A program made the translations under genes and the position numbers. Source: Syngnathus acus (taxonomy: Eukaryota; Chordata; Actinopteri; Syngnathiformes; Syngnathidae). Taken from it: a stretch of 64,000 nucleotides of DNA. The DNA is taken from positions 5,145,956 through 5,209,955 of the forward strand of contig NC_051095.1 of assembly GCF_901709675.1 (NCBI RefSeq). The letters are read 5' to 3'. This document shows positions 13,201-24,114 of this stretch, one piece after another. Positions within the stretch are counted from its first letter, which is position 1. Every line of letters begins with the position of its first letter. The notes under the pieces were generated by a model, which saw only the letters and a program-made list of their open reading frames with translations, searched no databases and was not told where the DNA came from.

Positions 13201-13605
13201 TAACGACAAAACACCCTGCGCGTTTCTGCTACTGCTTGAGTTGCAAGACCTCTCCCAAACTCCTCATGTGGACCGTGCTGCACACATGCTCGCTCAGTTG
13301 GTCGTTTTGTCCCAGATCTCTGCAGGGGGGTGGATCACAGTCAGTTTTTAAATCATGGTGGCAGGACGCCCCCTGGTGGAAAAGTATATCAATCACAACA
13401 ACCATACCCAACAAAAGGGAACCTGTCATAATCCGCGTTTGTCCGTGACTACGAGGGAGAAGGACGCTGCCCCGGAACGTCTCAAGATGATGCCAGAGAC
13501 AGCCCGGATAGCTTGAATTTTTATTGGGGTTAAATAATTATCTCAATCAATAAATATCGGTAATGGGTGCAGTTAACAGTGGATCAACTAAGCAAGGTGC
13601 AGTAA
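10251..13605. other. Non-genic stretch upstream of telomere-like block
   Basis: No family-recognisable frame. It contains a C-run (10990-11005), several poly(T) runs, and AT-rich sequence around 12780-13130 with repeated 'tatcaat/gatatca' words typical of a decayed dispersed fish repeat. Confidence 0.4.
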
Positions 13606-13610
13606 CTCGA

Positions 13611-13720
13611 GTTTAAAACCCTAGTTTGAAACCCTAACCCTGGTTTAAAACCCTGGTTTGAACCCTAACCCTAGTTCTAAACCCTTGTTTGAAACCCTAA
13701 CCTTAGTTTGAAACCCTAGT
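13611..13720. repeat. Degenerate CCCTAA-containing minisatellite
   Basis: Alternating 'aaaccctaaccct' and 'ggtttaaaaccctggtttg' words give roughly 16-20 bp imperfect units. They contain the telomeric hexamer CCCTAA but are not a pure telomeric array. Confidence 0.7.
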
Positions 13721-13935
13721 GTCTTGTTGTCCATTCGAACACTCGTGACTGGCATCAGGCATTTATTTTTCAAATAACTTAGCCCTAGAAACTCTGCCTA
13801 GCAACTAGCTACCTCACGCAGGTTTTCCTTGCATAAATTATTTCTTGCATAAATCATTTCTTGGCCGACTTTATTACTTTAATACATGATTTCATGCCAC
13901 AAACAGAAAAAAACCAAAAACATATTTGCATATGA

Positions 13936-13941
13936 TTTATT
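13936..13941 (-). promoter_or_regulatory. Poly(A) signal of the DM-domain gene
   Basis: TTTATT on the plus strand is AATAAA on the minus strand, about 40 bases beyond the stop codon of the DM-domain gene. Confidence 0.6.
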
Positions 13942-13981
13942 TTACAAAATTGACAGGTATTGGAAAAAAGTGATGAGGGAG

Positions 13982-16237
13982 TCATTTGTCAGTGGTGAGG
14001 CGCTTATACACGCTGGCACTGCACAAAAGCTCCTTTCCATGCAGGTATGAAAGGTCTCGGATCACGCCGGGGAACGAGTACGCGTCCAGGGGAGGACGCA
14101 GCGGGAACACCGGCATCAAGCCTGACGTGACGTATGGCGTCATCATGCTGGCCATGCTGGTGGCGTTCGCCGACGAGTAGGCCAAGCATAAGGGGTTGAT
14201 GCCCAAGCGAGGGTTCAGCCCGTAAATGCCGTCCCCTATGGCGGATGGCGGCGGAATGTAGAGTGGCGCAAACGCCGACTTGGTCCCTGCTGGCCCGAAA
14301 GAAGACCTGAGCGGGCAAGATGAGGCGGGACCATCGGCTGATTTGACGCTGTCGCCTTTCCGCAATCTGGCGCTTGACTCCAGAGTGTCGTGTTGCGAGT
14401 TCTTGAGTTTGTCCGACTCGCTGCCTGATTCGGGATCCAAGGATGGCCGATGCGGGACCTCGTATTGGTACTTGCTCAGGCGATCGTCTGAAACGGCAAG
14501 GAAGGTCTTAAAAAGTCTGGATGTATCCAGGCTGCTTCAAGTATTCAAGTACTACTTGCTACTTTGCAAACTCCTCAGCATGACTAAAGTACAAAATGAC
14601 ATTAATTGTTTTAGTCCTGCAACTTTGTGTTTTCAAGACATGTCGAGGAGCCTCTGTGTTAAAAAAAAAAAAAAATTCCATCGCCCGATATTCTTGAAAT
14701 TGGGTGTCTGGATTGTCAACTTTCCTTTGACATCTTTTTTAAAAATGACGTGACTGGGACTTGCTGACAAGATGGGTTTTTTCCCACTTGTCGCTTTAGT
14801 TTTATGTTTTGCTAAAAGCTATCATGAGTCTGAGTTGGGAGTTGGGAAAGTTCATTTTCTACACAAACTAGTTCAAAGTTCAGTTGACAAATTTTGAAAG
14901 CAACTTGTTCAGTTCGTAGTTCATAATTGAAATTTATTAACTCAGTTCATCGTTCCAAAACAAAACAAAAATGAAATATTCATAGTTCTCCAATTGGACA
15001 GCAAGGGTTTTTTTTGTAAAAAAAAATAAAATAATTTGCTTGTATTGTAAGGCATTTTTGTAAAAAAAAAAAAAATGACCATGTTAGCAAAGCTTTTTTT
15101 TAGTAAAAAAATTACCTTTTTGTAGTAAAAAAAAAAAACAAGCATGTATAGTAAGGCTTTTTTAGTAAATGAAATGAGCACATTTTTCAGTAAAAAAAAT
15201 AATGACCATTTATAGTGAGGTTTCTTTTTCATCTTTTAAAAAAGAATGTAGGGTTGCCAAATCCTTTTTCTCCTGCTTAATTAAGCCTAATTTACAGTGT
15301 GTTTAGCGTGATTTTATTTTGAAATATTAGAAGAGAAAACCACAAAAAGCATCATCAAGTTTGAGACCCTTTATATAGATAAAAATGAGGTTGCCACTTT
15401 ACTTGATATATTAAATGGAAGCCTCTGCAACATGATAGTATTTAAACATTAACGTAGCTAGAGGGGTGGCCACAGGGACACTGGATCCCTGGAATATGCT
15501 TGGAAAGATAATTGACTTTTGGGTGTTTTTCAGGATTTTTTTTTTTGCAGGCCCCCTGATATATCCTTGGTCTGCCCCCACCCAGACGAAAGAAATTCTA
15601 GCTCCGCCAGTGGCTTAAATACAAGAACACATTTGTGCAAAGAATTTCTACCCATATGTACAAAAACATCTCAAAGTGTCTAAATGTACAAAGTTAAATA
15701 TATGTAACTAAAATGTTTTCAACAAATACAGCATTAAAAAAGTTCAAGTAGCTTTGGAAGCTTTTAAATAAATCCCTTGTCACCTCTCCAGAATTTTTTT
15801 TTTCACCTGATTCCAGTAAGTTTACATGTCAAATATTCAAACTCACCGTCTTTCAAGGCGAGGGTTGGCAAAACATCCAAATCTGGCGGGTGGCCGCCAG
15901 CGGCATGCGCGAAGGGCGGCCCCCCACCGGGGTACAGCATCCGGATGTCACGCGCCTCGCTCTCCTCCTGCGCCTGCTGCCTCCTGAGCGCCACCTGGGC
16001 GGCCATGACCCGCTGCCTCTCAGCGATGAGGGTGCATTTGGCGCACACGCAGTCCCGCCAGCGACAAAAGCGTTTGTGGCCCTTCAGCGCCGACACTACG
16101 CCGTGGTTGCGGCAGCGGGCGCACTTGGGGGTGCGCGGGTAACCCCGCTCCAGGGACGCCCGCAGGAAGAGGGGGGGCGGTGGAGGACGCAGCAAGTCGT
16201 GGGCGCTCAGGCCCAGCGGTCTGGCGCTGCCGTCCAT
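13982..16237 (-). CDS. DM-domain transcription factor, DMRTA type, no DMA domain seen
   Basis: Two coding exons: 15847-16237 (390 bases plus one) and 13982-14487. They join at a clean GTGAGT donor and CAG acceptor that restore an aspartate codon, giving 298 residues. Residues about 34-88 are a complete DM zinc module, with the motif [10 protein letters not shown], then [13 protein letters not shown], then [10 protein letters not shown]. It binds DNA as a nuclear transcription factor. The wording of this module ([25 protein letters not shown]) matches the DMRTA1/DMRTA2 group better than DMRT1, 2 or 3. DMRTA proteins normally carry a downstream DMA (CUE-like) segment and are longer. None is visible in exon 2 or in the 1.36 kb intron. 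The C-terminus has a serine-rich stretch and ends in [12 protein letters not shown]...YKRLTTDK. I use the ATG at 16237; the longer frame upstream lacks an ATG. Orthology (dmrta1-like or a divergent paralogue) is unresolved. Confidence 0.85.
14942..15235. repeat. Degenerate A/T-run tandem repeat in DM-gene intron
   Basis: Repeated blocks of 'tagtaaaaaaa...aatgaccatg...aaggctttttt' with a period of roughly 50-60 bases and much decay. The 96-codon minus-strand frame across it is lysine/phenylalanine/leucine-rich artefact. Confidence 0.55.
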
Positions 16238-18850
16238 TTTGAGAGAAGTGGACGAGTGGCGTAGGCACACCAGAGCGCAGCCCTTTAAGGCGTCTCCGCA
16301 GGTGGTGCTGAATGTAACCTGAAACCCGATTGAGGAAGTCCCTCAGTCCCGTCCTCTGCATTGTTACAAAAAAAACAAAAAAACACCAGTACATGTCATA
16401 AAATAGCACCCAACTGAATGCTTATTCTCATTAGGGTCACATGTTAGCTAGTCTATTCCAAATTATTTTTTGATTCAATTTACCTTTCTTTTTCCAGGTA
16501 TGGCAACTGAGAAGAAATGGCTCATCTGCAATGGCGACCTGCTTGTAGTCACCAGAGTACGGTCGACCCCTGCAAATTCCGCACTCACATTTTTTATTTT
16601 TAAATAGCATTGGTCTAGAAATGTTTTTAATCAGAGATGAAAGTTAAGTTTTCAAGAAGTATTTTTTTTGCACTGACTCCAAATCTGCCCTTGTTTTTTT
16701 TCTCTAGCACATCAGTTTTAATTAAAATAATAATAATTTAGTATTATTTATGAACTAAGGGATAGGTTCAACAACAGATGGATTTTTTTTTCTGAAAATC
16801 ACAAATGTTCTTGTTTAGTAGCCTTGTGCAAAACCTTTTGAAATGAGCTGGATTCAAATCCTGTCTTAAGTGGCGCTCGTGAGCAATCAAACGTCACCAT
16901 TCGAATGATTTGAACACAACAATGGTGACAAAGCAACCACTCATTAGCTACCTGGTTATTCTGCCCAACCAATTAGCTTGGGGTGAAGAAGAAAGCCTCT
17001 GTTTACTAGCCTTGTGTGATTGGCGGAGGTCTAATCACACCTTGCCACATGTTTCATTGAGAGTGCGCCACATTCAAAAGTACCCCCAGTTTCCTCCTAT
17101 TACAAGCGACAGATTGTCTTGCATTGCGGCTACCTGTTGCTAGGTAAATGCACCCCCCAATCAATTGGTCCAAAAAAAAAAAAGATATAAGTTAGCCACG
17201 CCCACCAGGCTGTTCCAATGACAGGAACGACCGGTTTATGCAACTGAATATTTGCTCGGTATTGCATAAAAAAGAACTTTCGGATCAGGAAGATTTATGA
17301 CACAACTGAGTCACTGCTCTGTGTTAAATATAAAATAAATATTTGAGGAAAAAAGTGAAACAGCGCCATCTGCTGTTCAATTGGCAAACTTAGTGGCCTG
17401 GCACGGCATGTTGGGCAATAAAGTTCTGCATTAACTATGAACAAGTTTATTTTGTACAAATAGGCGATAGCAGCGACCGCTCACCTGTTCCTCGCTTGGA
17501 CGCCCGCTCCATCCGTCGCCGAGCGGCGGATCTTATCAGGAACAGGCCTGCAACACCTGCACGACAAACAGTACCTGTACATGCGTTGCTTTTTTTTCCC
17601 CCTAACAAAATAATCTGCTGGCACAAAAGATGCTTTGAGATGAAGCCACGCGATTGGCTGGCTGCGGAGATCATACGAGACGCATCTCGAGCGGGCGTCG
17701 CCAACATCTTCGGGCAAGCAAATGCGGCGGCCTCGTCTTTATCGCGCACTGAATTTGGTCGGAGCTTGGAATATTTCGTCTTTGCTTATTTTGCCTTGTA
17801 AATTGATTACTTTTAAAGTTGTATTTTTAATTTCATTCATTTTAACAAATACATATTTTATATCACTATTTTACAGTTATTTGGATGACCGGCCCTCTCC
17901 CACATGTTTCTGTATGGACTCCGTAGGTGGTGTAATTTTCTTAAAATTGAGAAATTATAGTCCCATTTTATTTTTGTGATTTATTTGGATAGCCTCTGCT
18001 AGCCTCGGCTTTTCTTTTATATTACATTTTCATTTAATCTAATTCAATCTATTATCGTTCTATTCCCTCCCAAAAAAGCTAATGACTTCATTTCCTCCTT
18101 ACTAAGAGGATTTGAGCTTTATCTTCAAATTTGAGTGACTCCCCCCTCAAAAAGAACATTATTTGATCCCTTCTAGCAGGCAGGGTCCCACAAAAAGAGT
18201 GGGCTGGCGTACACTCACACCTACTGGGAGAATTGGTTTTACTCCAGCTGTGACCATCTAATCCCCAGTAACACGCCGTCAACTCAACACCCGCACTTTT
18301 TTTTTTGTCCCATTGAGGGCTGCCAGATTTCTGTAAGAATATTTTAGCAGATTAGCGTTTGGACACTTTTTCTGGTTGATACAGATATCGGCCCATAAGC
18401 TCGAGAGAGCAACCAAGTTTGACCTTGTTTTACAGCAGAAGAATACACAAACAGTGGTTGTCCCGGTTTACTTATTCTTTCCCCCAGCGTATCAAATTTA
18501 AACATCTTCAGTTGACAAACGCACTTTTGTTCGTCCTGTTGCAACTTGATCGCAAGCAATCTCGAGTTAATAACGTGTGAAAATCTTTCAACCGCACCGA
18601 CTTTGACACGATGCTATCAATGTATTTGTTGTTTTGTTTTTTTAGTCAGTGTAATGACAAGTTGAGCAGTGTAAAAAGCACCATTCAAGCATGGTACTAG
18701 CACAAGGAAATAACAGTAAGTGAAAAAATCAAAATCACTCCTCATTTTTAAATTTTTTTGAAGTACTTTGTCCTGCATATCATCACCTATTGCAAGTGCA
18801 ACTATGACACGTTTGCCATCAAATGGTGATTGGTGCTATTACAACTTGAA
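16238..18850. other. Region upstream of the DM gene, no recognised gene
   Basis: This should contain the promoter and any 5' UTR exon of the minus-strand DM gene, but I cannot place a TATA box or first exon with confidence. Frames at 17447-17801 overlap on both strands and show no domain. Confidence 0.35.
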
Positions 18851-18852
18851 AC

Positions 18853-19026
18853 TACCGTAATTTTCGGACTATAAGTCGCGGTTTTTTTTCATAGTTTGGG
18901 TGGGGGGGCGACTTATACTCAGGAGCGACTTATATACATATATATGGGGTTTTTTCACTTTTATGGGCATTTTATGGCTGGTGCGACTTATACTCCGGTG
19001 CGACTTATAGTCCGAAAATTACGGTA
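18853..19026. mobile_element. Short palindromic MITE
   Basis: The ends are 'TACCGTAATTTTCGGAC' and its reverse complement. Inside them 'TATAAGTCGC' and 'GCGACTTATA' recur in both orientations, so the 174-bp element folds almost end to end. It has no coding capacity. The terminal TACCGTA(A)TTTTC is related in wording to the ends of the larger element at 4040-5654. Confidence 0.85.
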
Positions 19027-19204
19027 CAGTTGATGCCTACAAAATCGCAATTCGGCACCAGTGGATTTGCATGTTCATGATTTTTTTCCTTCAATATGTT
19101 TTCATACTTTGGAATTTAATTTATTTTAATTATTTTCTCAGATTTATTCCTGCATTCCCCCACCTTGTTTTTCATGAAAAAAATGGTAATTAAGATTTTT
19201 TTTT

Positions 19205-19566
19205 GAAGAATTGCTGAGCCACCAGACTCACCAACAGCTTCATTCTCCAGGCTGTTAGGATCCTGAACTCTCTCCCCCCTTCTGCGTAGCGTCCTGTACT
19301 TTTGCGCTATATTCTGACTGTCTGCTGTATGCACACTTGCTCCATTTTTGCTCCTCTTATTTATTGTGTTATTTGTTTATTTATTATTTATTCATCACTC
19401 TTATTTATTCATTCTTTGTGCCTTCTTGTTTTTATTTTTTTGTGTTGTTTACTTGTTACTTGTTATATTGTGTACTATGTCTTGTCACCGTGGGATAGTG
19501 GGAACGTAATTTCGATTGTCTTGGCATGTGAAGAAATTGACAACAAAGAAGACTTTGACTTTGTTA
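19205..19566 (+). mobile_element. LINE 3'-end fragment
   Basis: A decayed frame at about 19212-19280 reads ATRLTNSF...AVRILNSLP, the kind of wording found at the extreme C-terminus of LINE reverse transcriptase frames. It is followed by a T-rich 3' UTR and a tail 'gaagaaattgacaacaaagaagactttgactttg', typical of a LINE 3' end in fish. The 89-codon frame over the UTR is not a gene. The clade is not assigned. Confidence 0.55.
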
Positions 19567-20383
19567 AATAACAAAACAAAATCAGAAGAGAATTTCAGTT
19601 TTAATTAATCAAAGGGCCACTTTTTTTTTTGTTCAAAAACAGACAAAAAAAATTATTTCCCCAAAGCACAAAGAAGCTTTTCCGTTAAACGACTTTCTAT
19701 TGACATGAAACTCCAAATGTGGCTTTCCTACTTTCTCACATTCGCCAAATAAAAGTGGACGCCAAGAAAGCTCGACCTGAATAGAAGCAACCGGATCAGA
19801 TAAAGGCCTGTGAACTTGACGTTTCAGTTCAGGCCACAATGACACAACATCAAACCTGATAAAGACGTTCCCTTTATCTTGTCCTGGGGAAGGAAGTCGT
19901 GCTTTGTTGCCACCTGGAGCCCACCGCTTATTCTTGCTTTGCGCCTCTTTTATCTGGCAAGCAGCTTTGTGCTCTCCATATACTCCACATTGCAAATAGA
20001 CTTCAGTAGTGGCGGGCAGTCTTATCTGTCATCTGTTTTTGTGCCTTCATAGCTTGGAAGAGGCGGTAAGAGGGGAGGGGGTGAAAAAAAATAATAAAAT
20101 GGACATTTTATTCAAATGTAAATGGCATTAAAAGTCATGTTTTTTTCCTCAGAGTGTCAGTAGCTTTGGTGTGAAACACTAAAAATTTAATCAGAGTAAT
20201 AGAAACAGTAATATAAATAGCACTAAAGTCAAGAAAGATTACGCAACATCAAGTTTTGTTGACAATTGCATTAAAAAAGGTAAATACAAAGAATATTCTT
20301 TGCAGCGATGTGATGATTTTTTCTAAATAAATTAAAAAACATACGTGTCATCAAAATTTTATTTTTGTTCATTATTTATTTTA
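19567..20383. other. Non-genic stretch
   Basis: A 120-codon minus-strand frame (19633-19995) has no recognisable domain. The rest is AT-rich with no splice-consistent exon. Confidence 0.4.
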
Positions 20384-20469
20384 TTCTCAATAAAAACACT
20401 GAACGAAACGTCTCGTTTGCATTATCGACTGGCTGCAAAAAATAGCAAACAAAAAAAAAAAATAGAAAA

Positions 20470-20556
20470 GTCATCAACGGGATTTGAACCCGTGACGCAA
20501 AGAAATAAGAAGTGTTTCTTCGGCAGTCTTAACCACTGTGCTATCTGTACACACAT
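20470..20556 (-). repeat. tRNA-like segment in left arm
   Basis: Read on the minus strand it has an A-box-like 'TAGCACAGTGGTTAAG' and a B box 'GGTTCAAATCC' in a closed T-arm (ACGGG...CCCGT). The acceptor ends do not pair well and the middle is unusual, so it is a tRNA-derived pseudogene or SINE head rather than a functional tRNA. Confidence 0.7.
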
Positions 20557-21015
20557 CAGTTGCATCAAATGATGTTCAATATACCCAACAACACTGAACA
20601 AACAATCGGTAACTACAATCCAACAAATACAAAATTAAAACATCAATGTCGGCATCACGTGTGTCGGCTGGCATAGCAGCAACGCTGTCTGTCACTCACT
20701 CATGAATCTTCGCGAACAAACCTAAAAATGGTGATGTACCTAATAGAGTGTCGAATGACGTCACAGATCAAACAGCCAATCAGAAAGTGGGGGTGAGGGC
20801 GGGTGTGGCACTTCTCACTTTTAGTTAAGCGTTGGCCATGATTTTTCCCTAATGAACTGGCCTGTTATTAGGTACAGCTGAAAATGGCGGTGTACCTAAT
20901 GGAGTGTCCGAGTGATGTCACAGATCAACCAGCCAATCAGAAAGTGGGGGTAAAGGCGGGTGTGGCACTTTTCACTTTGACCATGATATTTCCCTAATAA
21001 AGTGGCCTGTTATTA

Positions 21016-22899
21016 GGTACACTTGAAAATGGCGGTGTACCTAATGGAGTGTCCATGTGATTCCCTCGTTAAGTGCACCTGCGTGAAAAGTTTTAGCTCT
21101 TGCAGAACGTGAAAGGAGCTAAAACTTTTCACGCAGGTGCGCTTAACGAGGGTAACTTGGAAAACATGTTGGAATGCGGCCCCGAGGACTAGAGCTTGAC
21201 ACCTGTGACCTTTGACCATGCTATTTCCCTAATAAAGTGGCCTGTTATTAGGTACACTTGAAAATGGCGGTGTACCTAATGGAGTGTCCGTGTGATTCCC
21301 TCGTTAAGTGCACCTGCGTGAAAAGTTTTAGCTCTTGCAGAACGTGAAAGGAGCTAAAACTTTTCACGCAGGTGCGCTTAACGAGGGTAACTTGGAAAAC
21401 ATGTTGGAATGCGGCCCCGAGGACTAGAGCTTGACACCTGTGACCTTTGACCATGCTATTTCCCTAATAAAGTGGCCTGTTATTAGGTACACTTGAAAAT
21501 GGCGGTGTACCTAATGGAGTGTCCGTGTGATTCCCTCGTTAAGTGCACCTGCGTGAAAAGTTTTAGCTCTTGCAGAACGTGAAAGGAGCTAAAACTTTTC
21601 ACGCAGGTGCGCTTAACGAGGGTAACTTGGAAAACATGTTGGAATGCGGCCCCGAGGACTAGAGATTGACACCTGAGACCTTTGACCATGATATTTCCCT
21701 AATAAAGTGGGCTGTTATTAGGTACACTTGAAAATGGCGGTGTACCTAATGGAGTGTCCGTGTGATTCCCTCGTTAAGTGCACCTGCGTGAAAAGTTTTA
21801 GCTCCCGCAGAACGTGAAAGTGACCAAAAACTTTTCACGCAGGTGCGCTTAACGAGGGTAACTTGGAAAACATGTTGGAATGCGGCCCCGAGGACTAGAG
21901 CTTGACACTTGTGACCTTTGACCATGATATTTCCCTAATAAAGTGGCCTGTTATTAGATACACTTGAAAATGGCGGTGTACCTAATGGAGTGTCCGTGTG
22001 ATTCCCTCGTTAAGTGCACCTGCGTGAAAAGTTTTAGCTCCCGCAGAACGTGAAAGGAGCTAAAACTTTTCACGCAGGTGCGCTTAACGAGGGTAACTTG
22101 GAAAACATGTTGGAATGCGGCCCCGAGGACTAGAGCTTGACACCTGTGACCTTTGACCATGCTATTTTCCTAATAAAGTGGCCTGTTATTAGGTACACTT
22201 GAAAATGGCGGTGTACCTAATGGAGTGTCCGTGTGATTCCCTCGTTAAGTGCACCTGCGTGAAAAGTTTTAGCTCCCGCAGAACGTGAAAGTGACCAAAA
22301 ACTTTTCACGCAGGTGCGCTTAACGAGGGTAACTTGGAAAACATGTTGGAATGCGGCCCCGAGGACTAGAGCTTGACACCTGTGACCTTTGACCATGCTA
22401 TTTCCCTAATAAAGTGGCCTGTTATTAGGTACACTTGAAAATGGCGGTGTACCTAATGGAGTGTCCGTGTGATTCCCTCGTTAAGTGCACCTGCGTGAAA
22501 AGTTTTAGCTCCCGCAGAACGTGAAAGTGACCAAAAACTTTTCACGCAGGTGCGCTTAACGAGGGTAACTTGGAAAACATGTTGGAATGCGGCCCCGAGG
22601 ACTAGAGGTTGACACCTGTAACCTATGACCATGATATTTCCCTAATAAAGTGGCCTGTTATTAGGTACACTTGAAAATGGCGGTGTACCTAATGGAGTGT
22701 CCGTGTGATTCCCTCGTTAAGTGCACCTGCGTGAAAAGTTTTAGCTCCCGCAGAACGTGAAAGTGACCAAAAACTTTTCACGCAGGTGCGCTTAACGAGG
22801 GTAACTTGGAAAACATGTTGGAATGCGGCCCCGAAGACTAGAGCTTGACACCTGTGGCCTTTGACCATGATATTTCCCTAATGAAGTGGCCTGTGATTA
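21016..22899. repeat. Tandem array, eight units of 235-236 bp, each with two hairpins
   Basis: Units start at 21016, 21251, 21486, 21721, 21957, 22192, 22428 and 22664, marked by 'ggtacacttgaaaatggcgg' (the fifth starts 'gata'). Each unit holds a small inverted repeat (11-bp arms ATTAGGTACAC/GTGTACCTAAT, the first bases lying just before the unit mark, 12-nt loop). It also holds a large one: in unit 1 at 21063-21152, 37-bp arms with one mismatch around a 16-nt loop. Units 1, 2, 3 and 5 keep the full large stem. Units 4, 6, 7 and 8 have 'gtgaccaaaaac' in the inner right arm, which shortens the stem. The 68-codon minus-strand frames in several units are repeat shadows. Confidence 0.95.
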
Positions 22900-23044
22900 G
22901 GTACACCTGAAAATGGCGGTGTACTTAATGGAGTGTCCGAGTTACGTCACAGATCAAACAACCAATCAGAAAGTGGGGATGAGGGCGGGTGTGGCACCAC
23001 TTTCCGTGAAGCTTTGCAAATTTTTCCATGATAAAATATGTTTT

Positions 23045-23115
23045 GGTCACACCGGGATTTGAACACAGATTGCTGGGAGGATAGTCCAGCACATCAACCA
23101 CTACACTATGGAAGC
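23045..23115 (-). repeat. tRNA-like pseudogene
   Basis: The minus strand has 'ATAGTGTAGTGGTTGA' (A-box-like, reminiscent of tRNA-Val wording) and 'GTTCAAATCCC' (B box), about 71 bases in total. The acceptor and T stems do not pair properly, so it is not a functional tRNA. Confidence 0.6.
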
Positions 23116-23317
23116 TTCTACTGTCACACGGAAGGTACGTACACTATATCGTTTAATGGAGCAGCTCAAGCATATAGACCAGAGACTTGAGAGAGACTCC
23201 CCTCTAACCCTAACAACCAACCACCCACCCAGTTAACATGGGCGGGTCAGATCGTGTACCCTCGTCGGGTAATTTAGTGTTGTTGGCTATATTGATCATC
23301 CATGACAATTGCTGTGT

Positions 23318-23401
23318 GTCACGATAGCACAGTGGTTAAGGCTCTGTCCGAGGAAACTATTCTAATTTCTGTGCGTCACGGGTTCAAATCCCGTTGATGA
23401 C
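23318..23401 (+). repeat. tRNA-like segment in right arm
   Basis: The mirror copy of the segment at 20470-20556. It has 'TAGCACAGTGGTTAAGG', a long variable-like middle, and 'ACGGGTTCAAATCCCGT' followed by TGATGAC. The acceptor end GTCACGA pairs at five of seven positions with TGATGAC, better than the left copy. It is followed by a T-rich tail. Confidence 0.7.
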
Positions 23402-23505
23402 TTTTCTATTATTATTATTATTTTTTTTTTAGTGTTTGCTGTTTTTTGCAGCCAGTCGGAAATACAAACGAGACGTTTCGTTCAGCGTTTTTATTGAGAA
23501 TTTGA

Positions 23506-24110
23506 ACAGTTTAGGAATCAGTTCCAAGTCGCTGTGACGAATCTGCAGTCGTGAAACACAAAACTGCGCAACTCGCCTTACAATAACAGTCGTAACTCGA
23601 GACGGGGAGCAAGATAACATGGGAGCAACTTGACATGTAACACCGGCGCGCATTTGTCGTCTTTGGCGTCACCATTGTTCGGTGGCGCTGAGGCATCGTG
23701 GAGCAAAGTGAGGGGCCCCCACGGATACCCGCTAGACCTCGGACCACCGGCCAAGGCGGGAGAGGAAGACACGGAAATCGAGAATAGGGGATCGGAAGAT
23801 GTGAAACGATTACAATGGCGAACTGCTATTGTTTAACCAGATTCTGGAAACAAAGTGTACATTTATCATTTTCAAACTGTGAGAAAATTGTTGCCAATCA
23901 AACACAAACAGCAAAAAAATTCATACAAAAAACTGACCTGTATAGTTGGAATCGTACTATTGACAAACTATGTCTGTCGGTTCCAAAAATTATTTTTACA
24001 CCACCTTGAAACTGAGGTTTTTTTACTTTCATCAAATATACACAATAGTTAGTTGTTTACTTCAATTGAAGCACACTAAATGCTTACATTATTTTATTTG
24101 TGCATGCTCC
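23506..24110. other. Non-genic stretch after compound element
   Basis: Frames at 23511-23836 occur on both strands and carry no domain. The rest is AT-rich. No exon is supported. Confidence 0.4.
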
Positions 24111-24114
24111 ATAA

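Larger units (their letters stand above)
20384..23505. mobile_element. Compound inverted-arm element with hairpin tandem array
   Basis: The left arm (about 20384-20600) and right arm (about 23270-23505) are imperfect reverse complements. Shared blocks include 'attctcaataaaaac', 'gaacgaaacgtctcgtttg', 'gactggctgcaaaaaa', the tRNA-like segment and 'caacaacact'. Between them lie three diverged leader units (about 20720-21015), eight tandem units (21016-22899), a trailing partial unit and another tRNA-like segment. No transposase or reverse transcriptase frame is present. It could be one non-autonomous transposon with about 220-bp terminal inverted repeats, or two tRNA-derived SINE copies inserted head to head around a satellite. 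I favour the single-element reading, moderately. Confidence 0.65.

Noticed and set aside
14280-14753. 157-codon plus-strand frame
   Set aside because: It is antisense to exon 2 of the DM-domain gene and continues into intron sequence.
15890-16264. 124-codon plus-strand frame over DM exon 1
   Set aside because: Antisense shadow of the GC-rich DM-domain exon.
20470-20556. Functional tRNA gene
   Set aside because: A and B boxes are present but the acceptor stem does not pair and the segment lies in a repeated arm.
21013-22160. Repeated 68-codon minus-strand frame
   Set aside because: It recurs once per tandem unit only because the unit is repeated, and it crosses the hairpin. No start context or family match.
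21016-22899. CRISPR array
   Set aside because: Units are 235-236 bp with no short repeat/variable spacer pattern, and the genome is a vertebrate's.
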